Assembly: GCF_001514305.1 (NCBI RefSeq)
Contig: NZ_KQ949102.1
Location: 62,001 to 126,000 of the forward strand
Direction of reading: 5' to 3'
Source: Streptomyces dysideae
GTDB lineage: Bacteria; Actinomycetota; Actinomycetes; Streptomycetales; Streptomycetaceae
DNA length: 64,000 nt
The translations under genes were made by a program, and so were the position numbers. Below, piece by piece: positions 1 to 7,955 of this stretch; position 1 is the stretch's first letter; each line of letters opens with the position of its first letter. The notes under the pieces are model-generated. The model made no database searches. It was not told where the DNA came from and saw only the letters and a list, made by a program, of their open reading frames with translations.

Positions 1-419
1 TGCTCCCGGACGCCGACCGCGCGGAACTCCTCGCCCGCCCCTTGCCCTGCCAGGTCGACATCTCCTTCCGCGGCGAGGCGGCGGACCCGGGCCCGAGCGC
101 ACGGGTGCCGGTGCTGTACGGCGATCCCGGCGACCCCTGCCTGGGCTACGACCGCGAACTGCTCGCGCCGGACACCACGCGGGCCAAGGAGGCCCTCGCC
201 GCGCTGTCCGGTGCGCTGGACGAGGTCACCGAGGCCGTGCACCTGCGCCCGGGCGACCTCCTCGTGGTGGACAACTTCCGCAGCACCCACGCCCGTACGG
301 CGTTCACCCCGCGCTGGGACGGCCGGGACCGTTGGTTGCACCGCATGTACATCCGAACGCCCGGACAGCTGACGGGTCCCGCCGAACCGGGGGACGTCGT
401 CGGGTTCCGGGTCAAATGA
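1..419 (+). CDS. Fe(II)/2-oxoglutarate oxygenase, VioC/clavaminate-synthase type (3' part)
   Basis: Only the C-terminal part is in the window; the frame is open from base 3, so the start lies outside. The end of the protein carries the block DNFRSTHARTAFTPRWDG followed by DRWLHRMYIR. In the clavaminate synthase / arginine and asparagine hydroxylase family (VioC, AsnO) this block contains the distal iron-binding His (STHAR) and the Arg that binds 2-oxoglutarate (near RWLHR). Members hydroxylate or desaturate free or carrier-bound amino acids. It is the first gene of the plus-strand group before the small peptide and regulator, so it may belong to the biosynthetic cluster. The substrate cannot be judged from this fragment. 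Confidence 0.8.
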   Translation, partial: LPDADRAELLARPLPCQVDISFRGEAADPGPSARVPVLYGDPGDPCLGYDRELLAPDTTRAKEALAALSGALDEVTEAVHLRPGDLLVVDNFRSTHARTAFTPRWDGRDRWLHRMYIRTPGQLTGPAEPGDVVGFRVK

Positions 420-681
420 CCGGTGACCCTGTGTCCGGAGTGCAAGATTCCCGGTCTCCCCGGCGCCCGGAATGAAAAATTTCCTGTGCCATCCATGTCG
501 GCTGCATCATTTCCATAGCCGTTCCCGTAGTATTTGAAATTCAGTTACCTTTTGTTACGTGGCCGAAATGTGTCATGGCACCTCTCGGACGCGATTTCCG
601 CTTTTCTCGGGCTGATGGAGACGGCAGAATCGTTATTGCCGGGGCCAGAGTTCCGGTGACATGAGTCACAAGGGGGAAGCA

Positions 682-846
682 ATGCAGACGCGGGGCGTCC
701 AGATCTACCGGAACGGCCTGATGGCGATCCTTATGGGAGTCGCGGCACTCCTGCTCCTGGCCGACGGCACGGCCCAGCCGGAGCAGGTCGCGGCGACGGG
801 GCAGGTCATCGGTACCGACCGGCAGGACGACCTGGCCTGGGGCTGA
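682..846 (+). CDS. small single-span membrane or secreted peptide, unknown function
   Basis: A 54-residue frame starting at the ATG at 682, chosen because GGGGGA lies six bases upstream; an in-frame ATG at 661 lacks such a site. A short basic N-terminus (QTRGVQIYR) is followed by a hydrophobic stretch (about residues 13-26, LMAILMGVAALLLL) and a polar tail ending DDLAWG. This fits a single membrane span or an uncleaved signal sequence. A strong hairpin starts 24 bases after the stop, which supports a genuine transcription unit. I recognise no family. It lies between the oxygenase and the TTA-containing regulator at the edge of the biosynthetic cluster. Confidence 0.5.
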   Translation: MQTRGVQIYRNGLMAILMGVAALLLLADGTAQPEQVAATGQVIGTDRQDDLAWG

Positions 847-869
847 CGGATCACGGCGCTGGCTGTCGA

Positions 870-916
870 ACGGGCCGTCGCACGGTGCGGGCAACACGCA
901 CCGTGCGGCGGCCCGT
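870..916 (+). terminator. stem-loop terminator after the small peptide gene
   Basis: Two 20-base arms (870-889 and 897-916) pair with a single mismatch around a 7-base loop, without a T-run, as usual for Streptomyces. It follows the small peptide gene and precedes the regulator gene. Confidence 0.6.
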
Positions 917-1023
917 TGGCGTTGTCCGTCGGCGGGTGGGGTGCTGCCGAAGTGGGCAGGGTCATGGCAACCGCATGATTAAGCTTGCGGAGCAATGCAT
1001 GACCATAGAAGAGCGGATCGTTC

Positions 1024-2052
1024 GTGTACGCGCTGACTGACCTGGCCCACCGGCTGCTTCAAACGACCCTGGCGGACCCGTCCATCACCCTCAGGGACGC
1101 CGCGCGGTCGCTCGGCCTGACTGAGGAGGAACTGGCCTTAGGGCTGGACGAGCTCGCCCGGGCCGGCCTGGTACGCCGGCTGGAGGGCCGCGGCGAGCTG
1201 GTGACCCTCACCCCCGACGCCGTGTTCGCCCGGCTCGTGGCCCTGCAACAGGAGGCGACCCGGGCGCGCCTCGCCGCCCTGGAGCGCACGGACGCGACGC
1301 TCGGTGTCCTCAGCGCCTCGCTGATGCGGCTGCGCGCGGAGGGGGGAACGGTTCCGCAGACCCGGCGGCTGGTCGGCGGGCGCGAGATATCCGGCGCACT
1401 CGAAGGCGTCGCCGCGCAGGCCCGTACAGAGGTGCTGAGCATGCACCCGGGGTCGCCGCTGCCGCAGGCCATGCTCAAGGACAGCATGAAGCGCAACCGC
1501 GAGGTCATCGACCGCGGCGCCACCATGCGCTCCGTGCACCTGAGTTCGATGCTCAAGGTGCCCCACGGCCGCGCCCACCTGGAGGGGCTCCGGGACGCCG
1601 GTGCCGAGGTCAGGGTCACCTCGGTGCTGCCGTTCCGGCTGGTCATGGTCGACCGCGTGGTGGCCTACGTACCCGAGGAACCGCAGGACGAGGGCCCCGG
1701 TGCCGAGCTGCCGGAGATGACGGCACTGGAGATCCGCGACCCGAGCATGATCGCGTTGTTCCGGGCGGTCTTCGAGTTCTGCTGGATGCACGGCTCGGCC
1801 GCGCTGGGGGACGACGTCCCGGGCGTCGACGAGGTGGGGGAGGAACTCGACAGCCGCGAACTGTCCCTGGTGCGCATGCTCGGCCGGGGCATGAAGGACG
1901 ATGCCATCGCCCGCTCGCTGGGCATCTCCTCCCGCACACTGCGCCGCATGATGACCGAGGTCATGCGCAAGCTGGACGCCGATTCCCGTTTCCAGGCCGG
2001 TGCGCATGCCGCAGCCCGTGGCTGGCTGGATGTCCGCACGGAGACCTTCTGA
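1024..2052 (+). CDS. pathway regulator: winged-helix N-terminus, LuxR-type C-terminal HTH, TTA codon
   Basis: A 342-residue protein with a GTG start. Residues about 1-60 look like a TrmB-like winged helix. The middle (about 115-260) is a phospholipase-D/TrmB-like sensor segment with SMHPGSPLP and LPFRLVMVDRVVAYV. The C-terminus (about 280-340) is a LuxR-type HTH (DSRELSLVRMLGRGMKDDAI through RTLRRMMTEVMRKL). Proteins of this layout often act as cluster-situated regulators in Streptomyces. Codon 39 (1138-1140) is TTA, so translation should depend on the bldA tRNA. A paralogue lies at 22500, where the HTH region has been deleted. It is convergent with the ATP-grasp gene, 29 bases apart. Confidence 0.8.
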   Translation: MYALTDLAHRLLQTTLADPSITLRDAARSLGLTEEELALGLDELARAGLVRRLEGRGELVTLTPDAVFARLVALQQEATRARLAALERTDATLGVLSASLMRLRAEGGTVPQTRRLVGGREISGALEGVAAQARTEVLSMHPGSPLPQAMLKDSMKRNREVIDRGATMRSVHLSSMLKVPHGRAHLEGLRDAGAEVRVTSVLPFRLVMVDRVVAYVPEEPQDEGPGAELPEMTALEIRDPSMIALFRAVFEFCWMHGSAALGDDVPGVDEVGEELDSRELSLVRMLGRGMKDDAIARSLGISSRTLRRMMTEVMRKLDADSRFQAGAHAAARGWLDVRTETF

Positions 2053-2081
2053 CGGTCCGTTGTCGCATGGGGCGGCCGTGG

Positions 2082-3359
2082 TCAGGCGCCCGACGTGCCG
2101 ATCTGCAAGGCGATCTGGCCCAGTGCGGCGTCCGCCATGCGGACCGCCTCGCCGGAGGTGGCGGCCCGGGTGACGACGTGGCCCACCACATCGACATTGT
2201 CCGTGGGCACGCGTGCCTCGTCGCCCGGTGCCGCGTCGACGGCAACGTCCAGGACCCCGGGGACCCGGCGGGCCAGGTCGAGCCCGTGCACCGCCTCGAC
2301 CCGCCCGGCGGCCGGCGCCGTCACATAACGGGACACCGCCGCGGCGGTGGTGCGGAACGACAGCTCCGGAGTGTCCCCGGTGTGCATCCGGATGATCTCG
2401 CGCGGCATGTCCAGGCCCGTGCTCTCCCGGACCAGCCGGGTGATCTGGGCCCCGCCCATACGGGCGTTGACCTCGATCAGGCGCGGCCCGTCGGCGGTGA
2501 GCCGCACCTCGACATGGGCGGCGCCGAAGTCGTGGCCGAGCGCGTCCAGCGCCGCCACGGCCACCGCCGCGCACTCCTCGACCAGGGCCGGCGGCAGCAA
2601 CGAGGGGAAGGTCTCGCCGAGTTCGACGAAGTACGGGTGCGGTCCCAGCACCTTGTCGGTCACCCCGAGGACGACCGTCCGCCCGCCCCAGGTGAGCGAT
2701 TCGACGCTGACCTCGGGTCCGACCAGGTACTCCTCCACCAGGGCCCCGGGTTCACGCGGCTGCCCCCGGAAGTCGGTGGGCACGTCGGCGATGGCGTGGA
2801 AGGCGGCCAGCAGGGCGGCCTCGTCGCGGCACAGTCGTACGCCCAGGCTGCCGGCCTCGGTCATCGGCTTCACGACGCAGGGCAGACCGAATTCCCGTGC
2901 CGCGGCCACCGCTTCGCGCTCGGTCAGGGCGACGCTCCAGCGGGGCACCGGCACGCCCGCCTTGGCGCACAGCTCACGGGTGCGGCGCTTGTTGCGGGCG
3001 TTCAGGGCGGCCTGCGGGTCGAGGCCGGGCAGGCCCAGGGCACGGGCCGCGGCGGCCGCGACGGCCATGCTGTAGTCCGTCGAGGAGTACACGCCCCGCA
3101 GGCCGACGCTCGCCTGGAGGCGGCGCAGCTCTGCGATGACCCGGTCGGGGGCGGAGGTGTCGGTGAACACGGTCGCGCGGGCGTCGCGCACCGCGTCGAG
3201 GACGGCGGGGGCGTGGGCGTACAGCTCCATGTCCCGGGTGAGGAACACCGTTTCGAGGCCCAGCTCCCGGGCGGCGTGGAAGGCCACCGCGCCGAAGCGG
3301 TGCAGCCCGGTCTCCACGATCGCGAGCACCTTGGCCTCGCCCTCGCGCTGACTGTGCAT
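2082..3359 (-). CDS. ATP-grasp carboxylate-amine ligase
   Basis: A 425-residue protein; the ATG at 3359 is preferred over further-upstream in-frame starts because AAAGG lies upstream and the family N-terminus (VLAIVETGLHRFGAVAFHAA) begins there. The ATP-grasp fold is visible: lid/glycine loop VVKPMTEAGSLGV, LVEEYLVGPEVSVES, and the metal-binding block AHVEVRLTADGPRLIEVNAR. Relatives (biotin-carboxylase-like ligases of the BacD/LysX/GcaS type) activate a carboxylate as acyl phosphate and join it to an amine. It is the last gene of the minus-strand operon, behind a strong inverted repeat after the acetyltransferase. It may cap the product or build an amide precursor. The substrate is unknown. 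Confidence 0.8.
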   Translation of the reverse strand: MHSQREGEAKVLAIVETGLHRFGAVAFHAARELGLETVFLTRDMELYAHAPAVLDAVRDARATVFTDTSAPDRVIAELRRLQASVGLRGVYSSTDYSMAVAAAAARALGLPGLDPQAALNARNKRRTRELCAKAGVPVPRWSVALTEREAVAAAREFGLPCVVKPMTEAGSLGVRLCRDEAALLAAFHAIADVPTDFRGQPREPGALVEEYLVGPEVSVESLTWGGRTVVLGVTDKVLGPHPYFVELGETFPSLLPPALVEECAAVAVAALDALGHDFGAAHVEVRLTADGPRLIEVNARMGGAQITRLVRESTGLDMPREIIRMHTGDTPELSFRTTAAAVSRYVTAPAAGRVEAVHGLDLARRVPGVLDVAVDAAPGDEARVPTDNVDVVGHVVTRAATSGEAVRMADAALGQIALQIGTSGA

Positions 3360-3527
3360 GGTGTCGCGCACCTTTCCTCGGACCTCGTCCACCCCAGGTA
3401 GTCTCACTGATCGCGAGGGCGTGGGGCGGCGATCGGGGCTGGCCTTTGCGGGCCACGACCGGACCCGGCCAGGGCCGGTCGGATGTCGACGCCGGGCGGA
3501 GAAGAAGAGCAGGTGAGGGCGGAAAGG

Positions 3528-3581
3528 GAAGGGGATTTCCCGGAATGCCGCCGGTCGCGGTGCCCCCGGGAAATCCCCTTC
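3528..3581 (-). terminator. perfect 16-bp inverted repeat between OAT and ATP-grasp genes
   Basis: Arms GAAGGGGATTTCCCGG (3528-3543) and its exact complement (3566-3581) flank a 22-base spacer. It lies 41 bases after the acetyltransferase stop and before the ATP-grasp gene on the same strand. It could end the main operon, attenuate the last gene, or bind a regulator. Confidence 0.55.
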
Positions 3582-3621
3582 TTCGCGCAAGCTCGTCAAG
3601 CGCGCTTTTTTCGGGGAATTT

Positions 3622-4776
3622 TCAGGTCGTGTAGTCGGCGTTGATCTTCACATAGCCTTCGGTGAGGTCGCAGCCGTACACCGTGAAGGCCCCGTCGCCG
3701 ATGCCGAGGTCGAGGCCGATGACGACCTCGGCCGAAGTCAGGTACTGGGCGCCCTTTTCCAGGAGTGCGGCGTCCGGCTCGGCGGGGTACATGACGAGGT
3801 CGCCGAACCGGACGTGGACCCGGTCCGGGTCGATGTCCGTCTCCTCGCGGAGCTTGCCCACGGCCATCACGACCCGGCCCCAGTTGGGGTCGGCACCGTG
3901 CACGGCGGTCTTGACCAGAGGCGAGTTGACCACGCTCTTGCCGACCCGCTTGGCCTGGGCGTCGTCACGCGCCCCGGTGACCCGGACCTCGATGAGCTTG
4001 CTCGCGCCCTCGCCGTCCGAGGCGATGTCGCGGACGAGGTCCAGCGCGACCTCGTACAGTGCCTGCTCGAAGTCCGCCGGGTCCACCTCGCCCGCCAGAC
4101 CGTTGGCGAAGATCGCCGCGGTGTCGCTGGTCGAGGTGTCGGTGTCGATGCTCAGCGCGTTGAAGGTGCGGTCCATCACGCGCCGGAACAATGCGTCCAG
4201 TTCGCCGGCCGGGATGTCGGCGTCGGTGAAGAAGAACGTCAGCAGCGTGGCCATGTCGGGCTCGATCATGCCCACGCCCTTGGCGATGCCGGTGAGCACG
4301 GCGTCGCCGACGCGCACCGAGACATGCTTGGCGCGGGTGTCGGTCGTCATGATCGCCCCGGCCGCCGCGGCGTAGTCGGCCTCCGGGAAGGGCCACGACA
4401 GGGCGGACAGGCCGGCCCGGACGCGGTCCATCGGGTACGGGCGGCCGATCACGCCTGTCGAGCCGATGACGAGTTCCTCGGGCTCGATGCCGACGGTCTC
4501 GGCGACCCTGCGGCGCACCTCAACGGCGTTGTCCGTGCCGGTCTGCCCGGCCGCCACATTGGCGTTGCCGGAGATCACGACCATGCCGCGGCTGCGGTGC
4601 CCGGCGGCGGCCGCACGGCTGAGCGTGACGCTGGGACCCGAGAAGCGCGAGCGGGTGAAGACCGCGGCCGAACGGGCGGGAACCTCCGAGACCACGACCG
4701 CGAAGTCGTCGGCCGTGTCCTTCACGCCCATGTTCCTGGTGATGCTGCGGAAACCCTTCGGGGTCACGGCGGGCAT
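3622..4776 (-). CDS. ornithine acetyltransferase, OAT2/ArgJ type
   Basis: A 384-residue ArgJ-fold protein. Family enzymes move an acetyl group from N-acetylornithine to glutamate (or another amine) and self-cleave into two chains before a conserved threonine. The cleavage block here reads KGVGMIEPDMATLLTFFFTD, with the nucleophile Thr in MATLL. GSTGVIGRPYPMD and the C-terminal HGADPNWGRV are also present. The EPDMATLLT form recalls OAT2 of clavulanic acid clusters rather than primary-metabolism ArgJ (APNMATMLA). In a secondary-metabolite operon it may acetylate or deacetylate a pathway amine or reroute ornithine. The start at 4776 is an ATG. A 116-base gap separates it from the MFS gene. Confidence 0.87.
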   Translation of the reverse strand: MPAVTPKGFRSITRNMGVKDTADDFAVVVSEVPARSAAVFTRSRFSGPSVTLSRAAAAGHRSRGMVVISGNANVAAGQTGTDNAVEVRRRVAETVGIEPEELVIGSTGVIGRPYPMDRVRAGLSALSWPFPEADYAAAAGAIMTTDTRAKHVSVRVGDAVLTGIAKGVGMIEPDMATLLTFFFTDADIPAGELDALFRRVMDRTFNALSIDTDTSTSDTAAIFANGLAGEVDPADFEQALYEVALDLVRDIASDGEGASKLIEVRVTGARDDAQAKRVGKSVVNSPLVKTAVHGADPNWGRVVMAVGKLREETDIDPDRVHVRFGDLVMYPAEPDAALLEKGAQYLTSAEVVIGLDLGIGDGAFTVYGCDLTEGYVKINADYTT

Positions 4777-4892
4777 GGGGCTTCATCCCTTCAGCTGCAT
4801 GAACATTCCGGCAGTCGTAAACATAGTCCATCCTGGCCCCCAATGTCGCGAGAACCGGGATGGTTTAGTGCATAAATATGCTGCGGTGGTGA

Positions 4893-6356
4893 TCAGGCGC
4901 GGCGCGCCGTGTGCAGTCCCACGGCCGCCAGGACCGCGGTGGCCACGACGATCGCCGCGTCGATCGCCAGCACCGTGCGCACCCCCGCCAGCCGGTCCGA
5001 CGCGGTCGTCGCGAGCACGCCGAGCAGCGGGATGCCGATGGTGATGCCGACCTGCTGGGTGGAGGTCACCAGACCGGTGGCCAGGCCCTGCTCCTCGCTG
5101 GGCAGGCCCGAGGTGACGGTCAGGCCGTAGGAGATGATCGCGGTCAGATGGCACACACAGGCCAGCGAGATGGCCACTACGACCAGCCAGACGCTCCAGC
5201 CCGCCCGGCCCGCGCCGAGCAGCGCCGCCACGAACAGCCCCTGCAGCAGCAGACCGCCGACCAGTGTGCGCGGGGCCCCGAACCGGCCGATGACCTTCGG
5301 GACGAACCCACCCGAGACCGCCGCGGCCGTGCCCTGCACACCGAAGACGAGGCCGGTCTGGAACGCCGTGAGGTCCAGCACCTCCTGGAGGTACAGCGTC
5401 ATGACGAACACGACCGTGCTCATCATCGAGAAGGTGACCAGGCCCCCGATGTTGCCCCAGGTCACCGTGGGCCGGCGCAGGATGCGCAGCGAGACCAGCG
5501 GATCGGCGGTACGCGACTCCACCACCACGAAGGCGACCAGCAGCAACACGGCCAGGACCAGGGTGACCTGTACATCCATGCCGCCGAAGCCGCGGTCGGC
5601 CGCGGTCGACAGGGCGTAGATCAGCGACAGCAGACCACCGGTGACGGTCAGCGCGCCCGGCACGTCCAGGCGGGGCCGCTCGGCCTGCCGCGACTCGGTG
5701 AGCACGGTCGGCGCCAGCGGCAGCACGACCAGCGAGAACAGGGCGAGCAGCCCCATGGTGGAGCGCCAGCCGAACAGATCGGTCAGGATGCCGCCGGCCA
5801 CCATGCCGACCGTGAAGCCCAGCGAGAGCAGGGTGCCGCTGATGCCCAGCGCCCGGTCCCGCTGCGGCCCCTCCGGGAAGGTGGTCGTCAGCAGCGACAT
5901 CGCCGTCGGCACGATGGCAGCGGCGCCCACGCCCTGCAGGGCCCGGCCGGCCAGGAACGAGGCCGGGTCCCAGGCGAACGTGGCCAGCAGCGAGGCCGCG
6001 CCGAACAGCACCAGCCCGGAGAGGAACAGCCTGCGGCGCCCGTACAGATCGCCCATCCGCCCGAACAGCAGCAGGAAGCCGCCCGAAGGCAGGGCGAACG
6101 CGGTGACCGCCCACTGCAGCGCCGCCTGGTTCATACCCAGACCGGAGCCGAGTTCGGGCAGCGCCACGTTCAGGACCGAGAAGTCCAGCGCGATCATGAA
6201 CTGCGCGGCGCACAGGACGAAGAGGATCAGCCGGGTCCTGCCACGTGGTGACGGTGACGCGTCCGTCTGCGGTATGTCCGTCCGCGGTGCGTCGGACTTT
6301 GGTGCGCCGTCGACGGGCAGGTCCCCGACGGCGTCGCTCTGGGTGTGCAGAGTCAA
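4893..6356 (-). CDS. MFS drug exporter, EmrB/QacA (DHA2) family
   Basis: A 487-residue integral membrane protein with roughly 14 hydrophobic segments, the number usual for DHA2 exporters. Motif A is FGRMGDLYGRRRLF after helix 2, and the first helix carries ALDFSVLNVALPELG. A polar N-terminal tail of about 40 residues precedes the first span. The start is a TTG with AGGA seven bases upstream; no better ATG or GTG exists in frame. It follows the flavin reductase by 58 bases on the same strand. The likely role is proton-driven export of the cluster product and self-resistance. Confidence 0.88.
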   Translation of the reverse strand: MTLHTQSDAVGDLPVDGAPKSDAPRTDIPQTDASPSPRGRTRLILFVLCAAQFMIALDFSVLNVALPELGSGLGMNQAALQWAVTAFALPSGGFLLLFGRMGDLYGRRRLFLSGLVLFGAASLLATFAWDPASFLAGRALQGVGAAAIVPTAMSLLTTTFPEGPQRDRALGISGTLLSLGFTVGMVAGGILTDLFGWRSTMGLLALFSLVVLPLAPTVLTESRQAERPRLDVPGALTVTGGLLSLIYALSTAADRGFGGMDVQVTLVLAVLLLVAFVVVESRTADPLVSLRILRRPTVTWGNIGGLVTFSMMSTVVFVMTLYLQEVLDLTAFQTGLVFGVQGTAAAVSGGFVPKVIGRFGAPRTLVGGLLLQGLFVAALLGAGRAGWSVWLVVVAISLACVCHLTAIISYGLTVTSGLPSEEQGLATGLVTSTQQVGITIGIPLLGVLATTASDRLAGVRTVLAIDAAIVVATAVLAAVGLHTARRA

Positions 6357-6414
6357 GGGAGATTCCTAGCGAGGGGAAGGGGATTCCTGGAGGGGGGAGG
6401 AGGCGGGGCGTGGG

Positions 6415-6957
6415 TCATCCCGGCACGGCGGCTCCCAGCGCGTGGAACCCGCCGCCCTCGAACAACAGGGGCGGCGTGTCCCGGAGCGTTGCGCACCGGA
6501 GTACCGAGCCGAGCACGACGACGTGGTCGCCCGCCCGGACGAACCGCTCGGTCTCGCAGACGAAGTAGCCGACGGCGCCGGCCAGCGCCACACCGCCCGC
6601 GGTCGCCTCGTCCAGCAGGTCGACATCGGCGAAGCCCGCCGCGCCCGTCAGCCGGTCGGGGTCGGCGAACCGGCGGGCCAGCCCCGCCTGTTCGGCGCTC
6701 AGCAGACTGACCACGAACCCGCCGCCGTCCCCGACGAGTCCGAGGACGCGGGCCCCGGCGCGGACGGAGAACGACACCAGGGCCGGCGCGAGCGAGACGG
6801 TGGTGAACGAGTTCACCGTCATGCCGTGCACCGCCGCGCCTCGCCCGGCGGTGACGACCGTGACCCCCGTGGGCAACCGGCGGGCCACGGTGCGCAGTTC
6901 GGCCGGGTCGACCATGACGGGCAGTTCGGTGCCGGCGGTCCCGAAGGCTGCGCTCAT
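6415..6957 (-). CDS. flavin reductase-like protein (HpaC/ActVB family)
   Basis: A 180-residue FMN-binding split-barrel protein. The N-terminus carries RTVARRLPTGVTVVTAG and HGMTVNSFTTVSLAPALVSF, the usual flavin-contacting blocks of short-chain flavin:NAD(P)H reductases. Such proteins supply reduced FMN to a two-component monooxygenase. The free luciferase-like monooxygenase three genes upstream in the operon is the obvious partner. The ATG at 6957 overlaps the TGA of the KASIII-like gene (ATGA), so translation is coupled. Confidence 0.85.
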   Translation of the reverse strand: MSAAFGTAGTELPVMVDPAELRTVARRLPTGVTVVTAGRGAAVHGMTVNSFTTVSLAPALVSFSVRAGARVLGLVGDGGGFVVSLLSAEQAGLARRFADPDRLTGAAGFADVDLLDEATAGGVALAGAVGYFVCETERFVRAGDHVVVLGSVLRCATLRDTPPLLFEGGGFHALGAAVPG

Positions 6958-7955
6958 CAGGCACCTCCCCTGGGGACCGCGGGCAGCGGCCGCGCGCCGA
7001 GAAGGACCGCCCCGAGGTGCGAGACGCCCGCGCCGAACAGCACCAGCGTGCCGTCGTCCGAAGTCCCGGCGGCCCCCTCGGTCTTGCCGTCCGTCAGCTG
7101 GTCGGCGAGGTTGATCAGCGGGTCGCTGCCCAGGCAGTGCGCGATGCGGCCCACGTTGCCGAGCCGCAGTTCGTCCGCGCCGATGCCCACCTCGGCCAGA
7201 TACAGCCGCAGCACGTTGCGGGCGAAGTTGCTCGGCAGTACGCCGCGTACCGAGCCGAGGCCGTCCCGGCCGCCGGAACCGGGCGCGCCGCCGCGGGCCG
7301 CCGCGAGCCGGGCGAACAGCTCGCGGTGCGCGCGGATCCGGGACAGCAACTGCTGCTGCGGTCCGCCGCCGGCGTTCAGCTCGGGCGCCGAGTGGTGGGC
7401 CATGCCCAGCACCTCCAGGCCCGGTGCTGTCGCCGACACCAGGACCGAGGCGGCCGCGTCGCTGGCGATCGCCGCGCCGCCCGCCACGATCCGGTGCCCG
7501 CCGGTAGCCCGGTCGGCCACGTCGCCGGAGACCACCAGCACCTGCCGGGCCGTGCCGTCGCGCACCAGCGAGGCCGCGGTGCCCACCGCGACCATGGCCG
7601 TGGCGCAGTCCATCAGGCCGGTCGTCACAGCGGTGGCCCGGGCGAGGCCGGTCGTCGCGAGGAGCTCGGCGACATCGCGGTGGGCGGAGCGGTCGCGCGG
7701 CAGCGAGTCGGTGGCCAGCAGCACCATGTCGATCTCGTCGCGCGCGACGCCCGCCTCGGCGAGGGTGCGCTGCACGGCCGGGGCCATCAGCTCGGTGACA
7801 CCGGCCTCCGACCAGCGGTAGGTGTGGAAACCGGCCGCGGGCGCGGTGAGTTCGGCCGCCGTCTGCGGATCGGCCTGGAGTTCGTCCAGCGCCACCACGG
7901 GCTCGGCGTACTCGCCGAGTTCGTACGCGGGGGCGCACAGTCGGGCGGCGATCAC
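6957..7955 (-). CDS. KASIII (FabH)-like protein with altered catalytic triad
   Basis: A 332-residue thiolase-fold protein. The nucleophile Cys is in GLMDCATAMVA. The block where FabH has PHQAN-R reads VLPSNFARNVLR, so the expected His is not there. The block where FabH has GNTS reads AHCLGSDPLIN, with His and Asp nearby. In CerJ-like KASIII relatives a Cys-His-Asp set supports acyl transfer onto alcohols or amines instead of carbon-carbon condensation, and that is a possible role here. The GTG start overlaps the stop of the condensation gene and is preceded by GGAGGGGGAA. Family assignment is secure; the reaction is not. Confidence 0.8.
   Translation of the reverse strand: MIAARLCAPAYELGEYAEPVVALDELQADPQTAAELTAPAAGFHTYRWSEAGVTELMAPAVQRTLAEAGVARDEIDMVLLATDSLPRDRSAHRDVAELLATTGLARATAVTTGLMDCATAMVAVGTAASLVRDGTARQVLVVSGDVADRATGGHRIVAGGAAIASDAAASVLVSATAPGLEVLGMAHHSAPELNAGGGPQQQLLSRIRAHRELFARLAAARGGAPGSGGRDGLGSVRGVLPSNFARNVLRLYLAEVGIGADELRLGNVGRIAHCLGSDPLINLADQLTDGKTEGAAGTSDDGTLVLFGAGVSHLGAVLLGARPLPAVPRGGA

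Noticed and set aside
2067..3401. 444-codon frame opposite the ATP-grasp gene
   Set aside because: No recognisable domains, while the minus strand shows a full ATP-grasp fold.
4870..4882. GCATA-AA-TATGC dyad between the MFS and OAT genes as an operator
   Set aside because: Arms are only 5 bp and no second copy with the same spacing was found near other promoters of the cluster.
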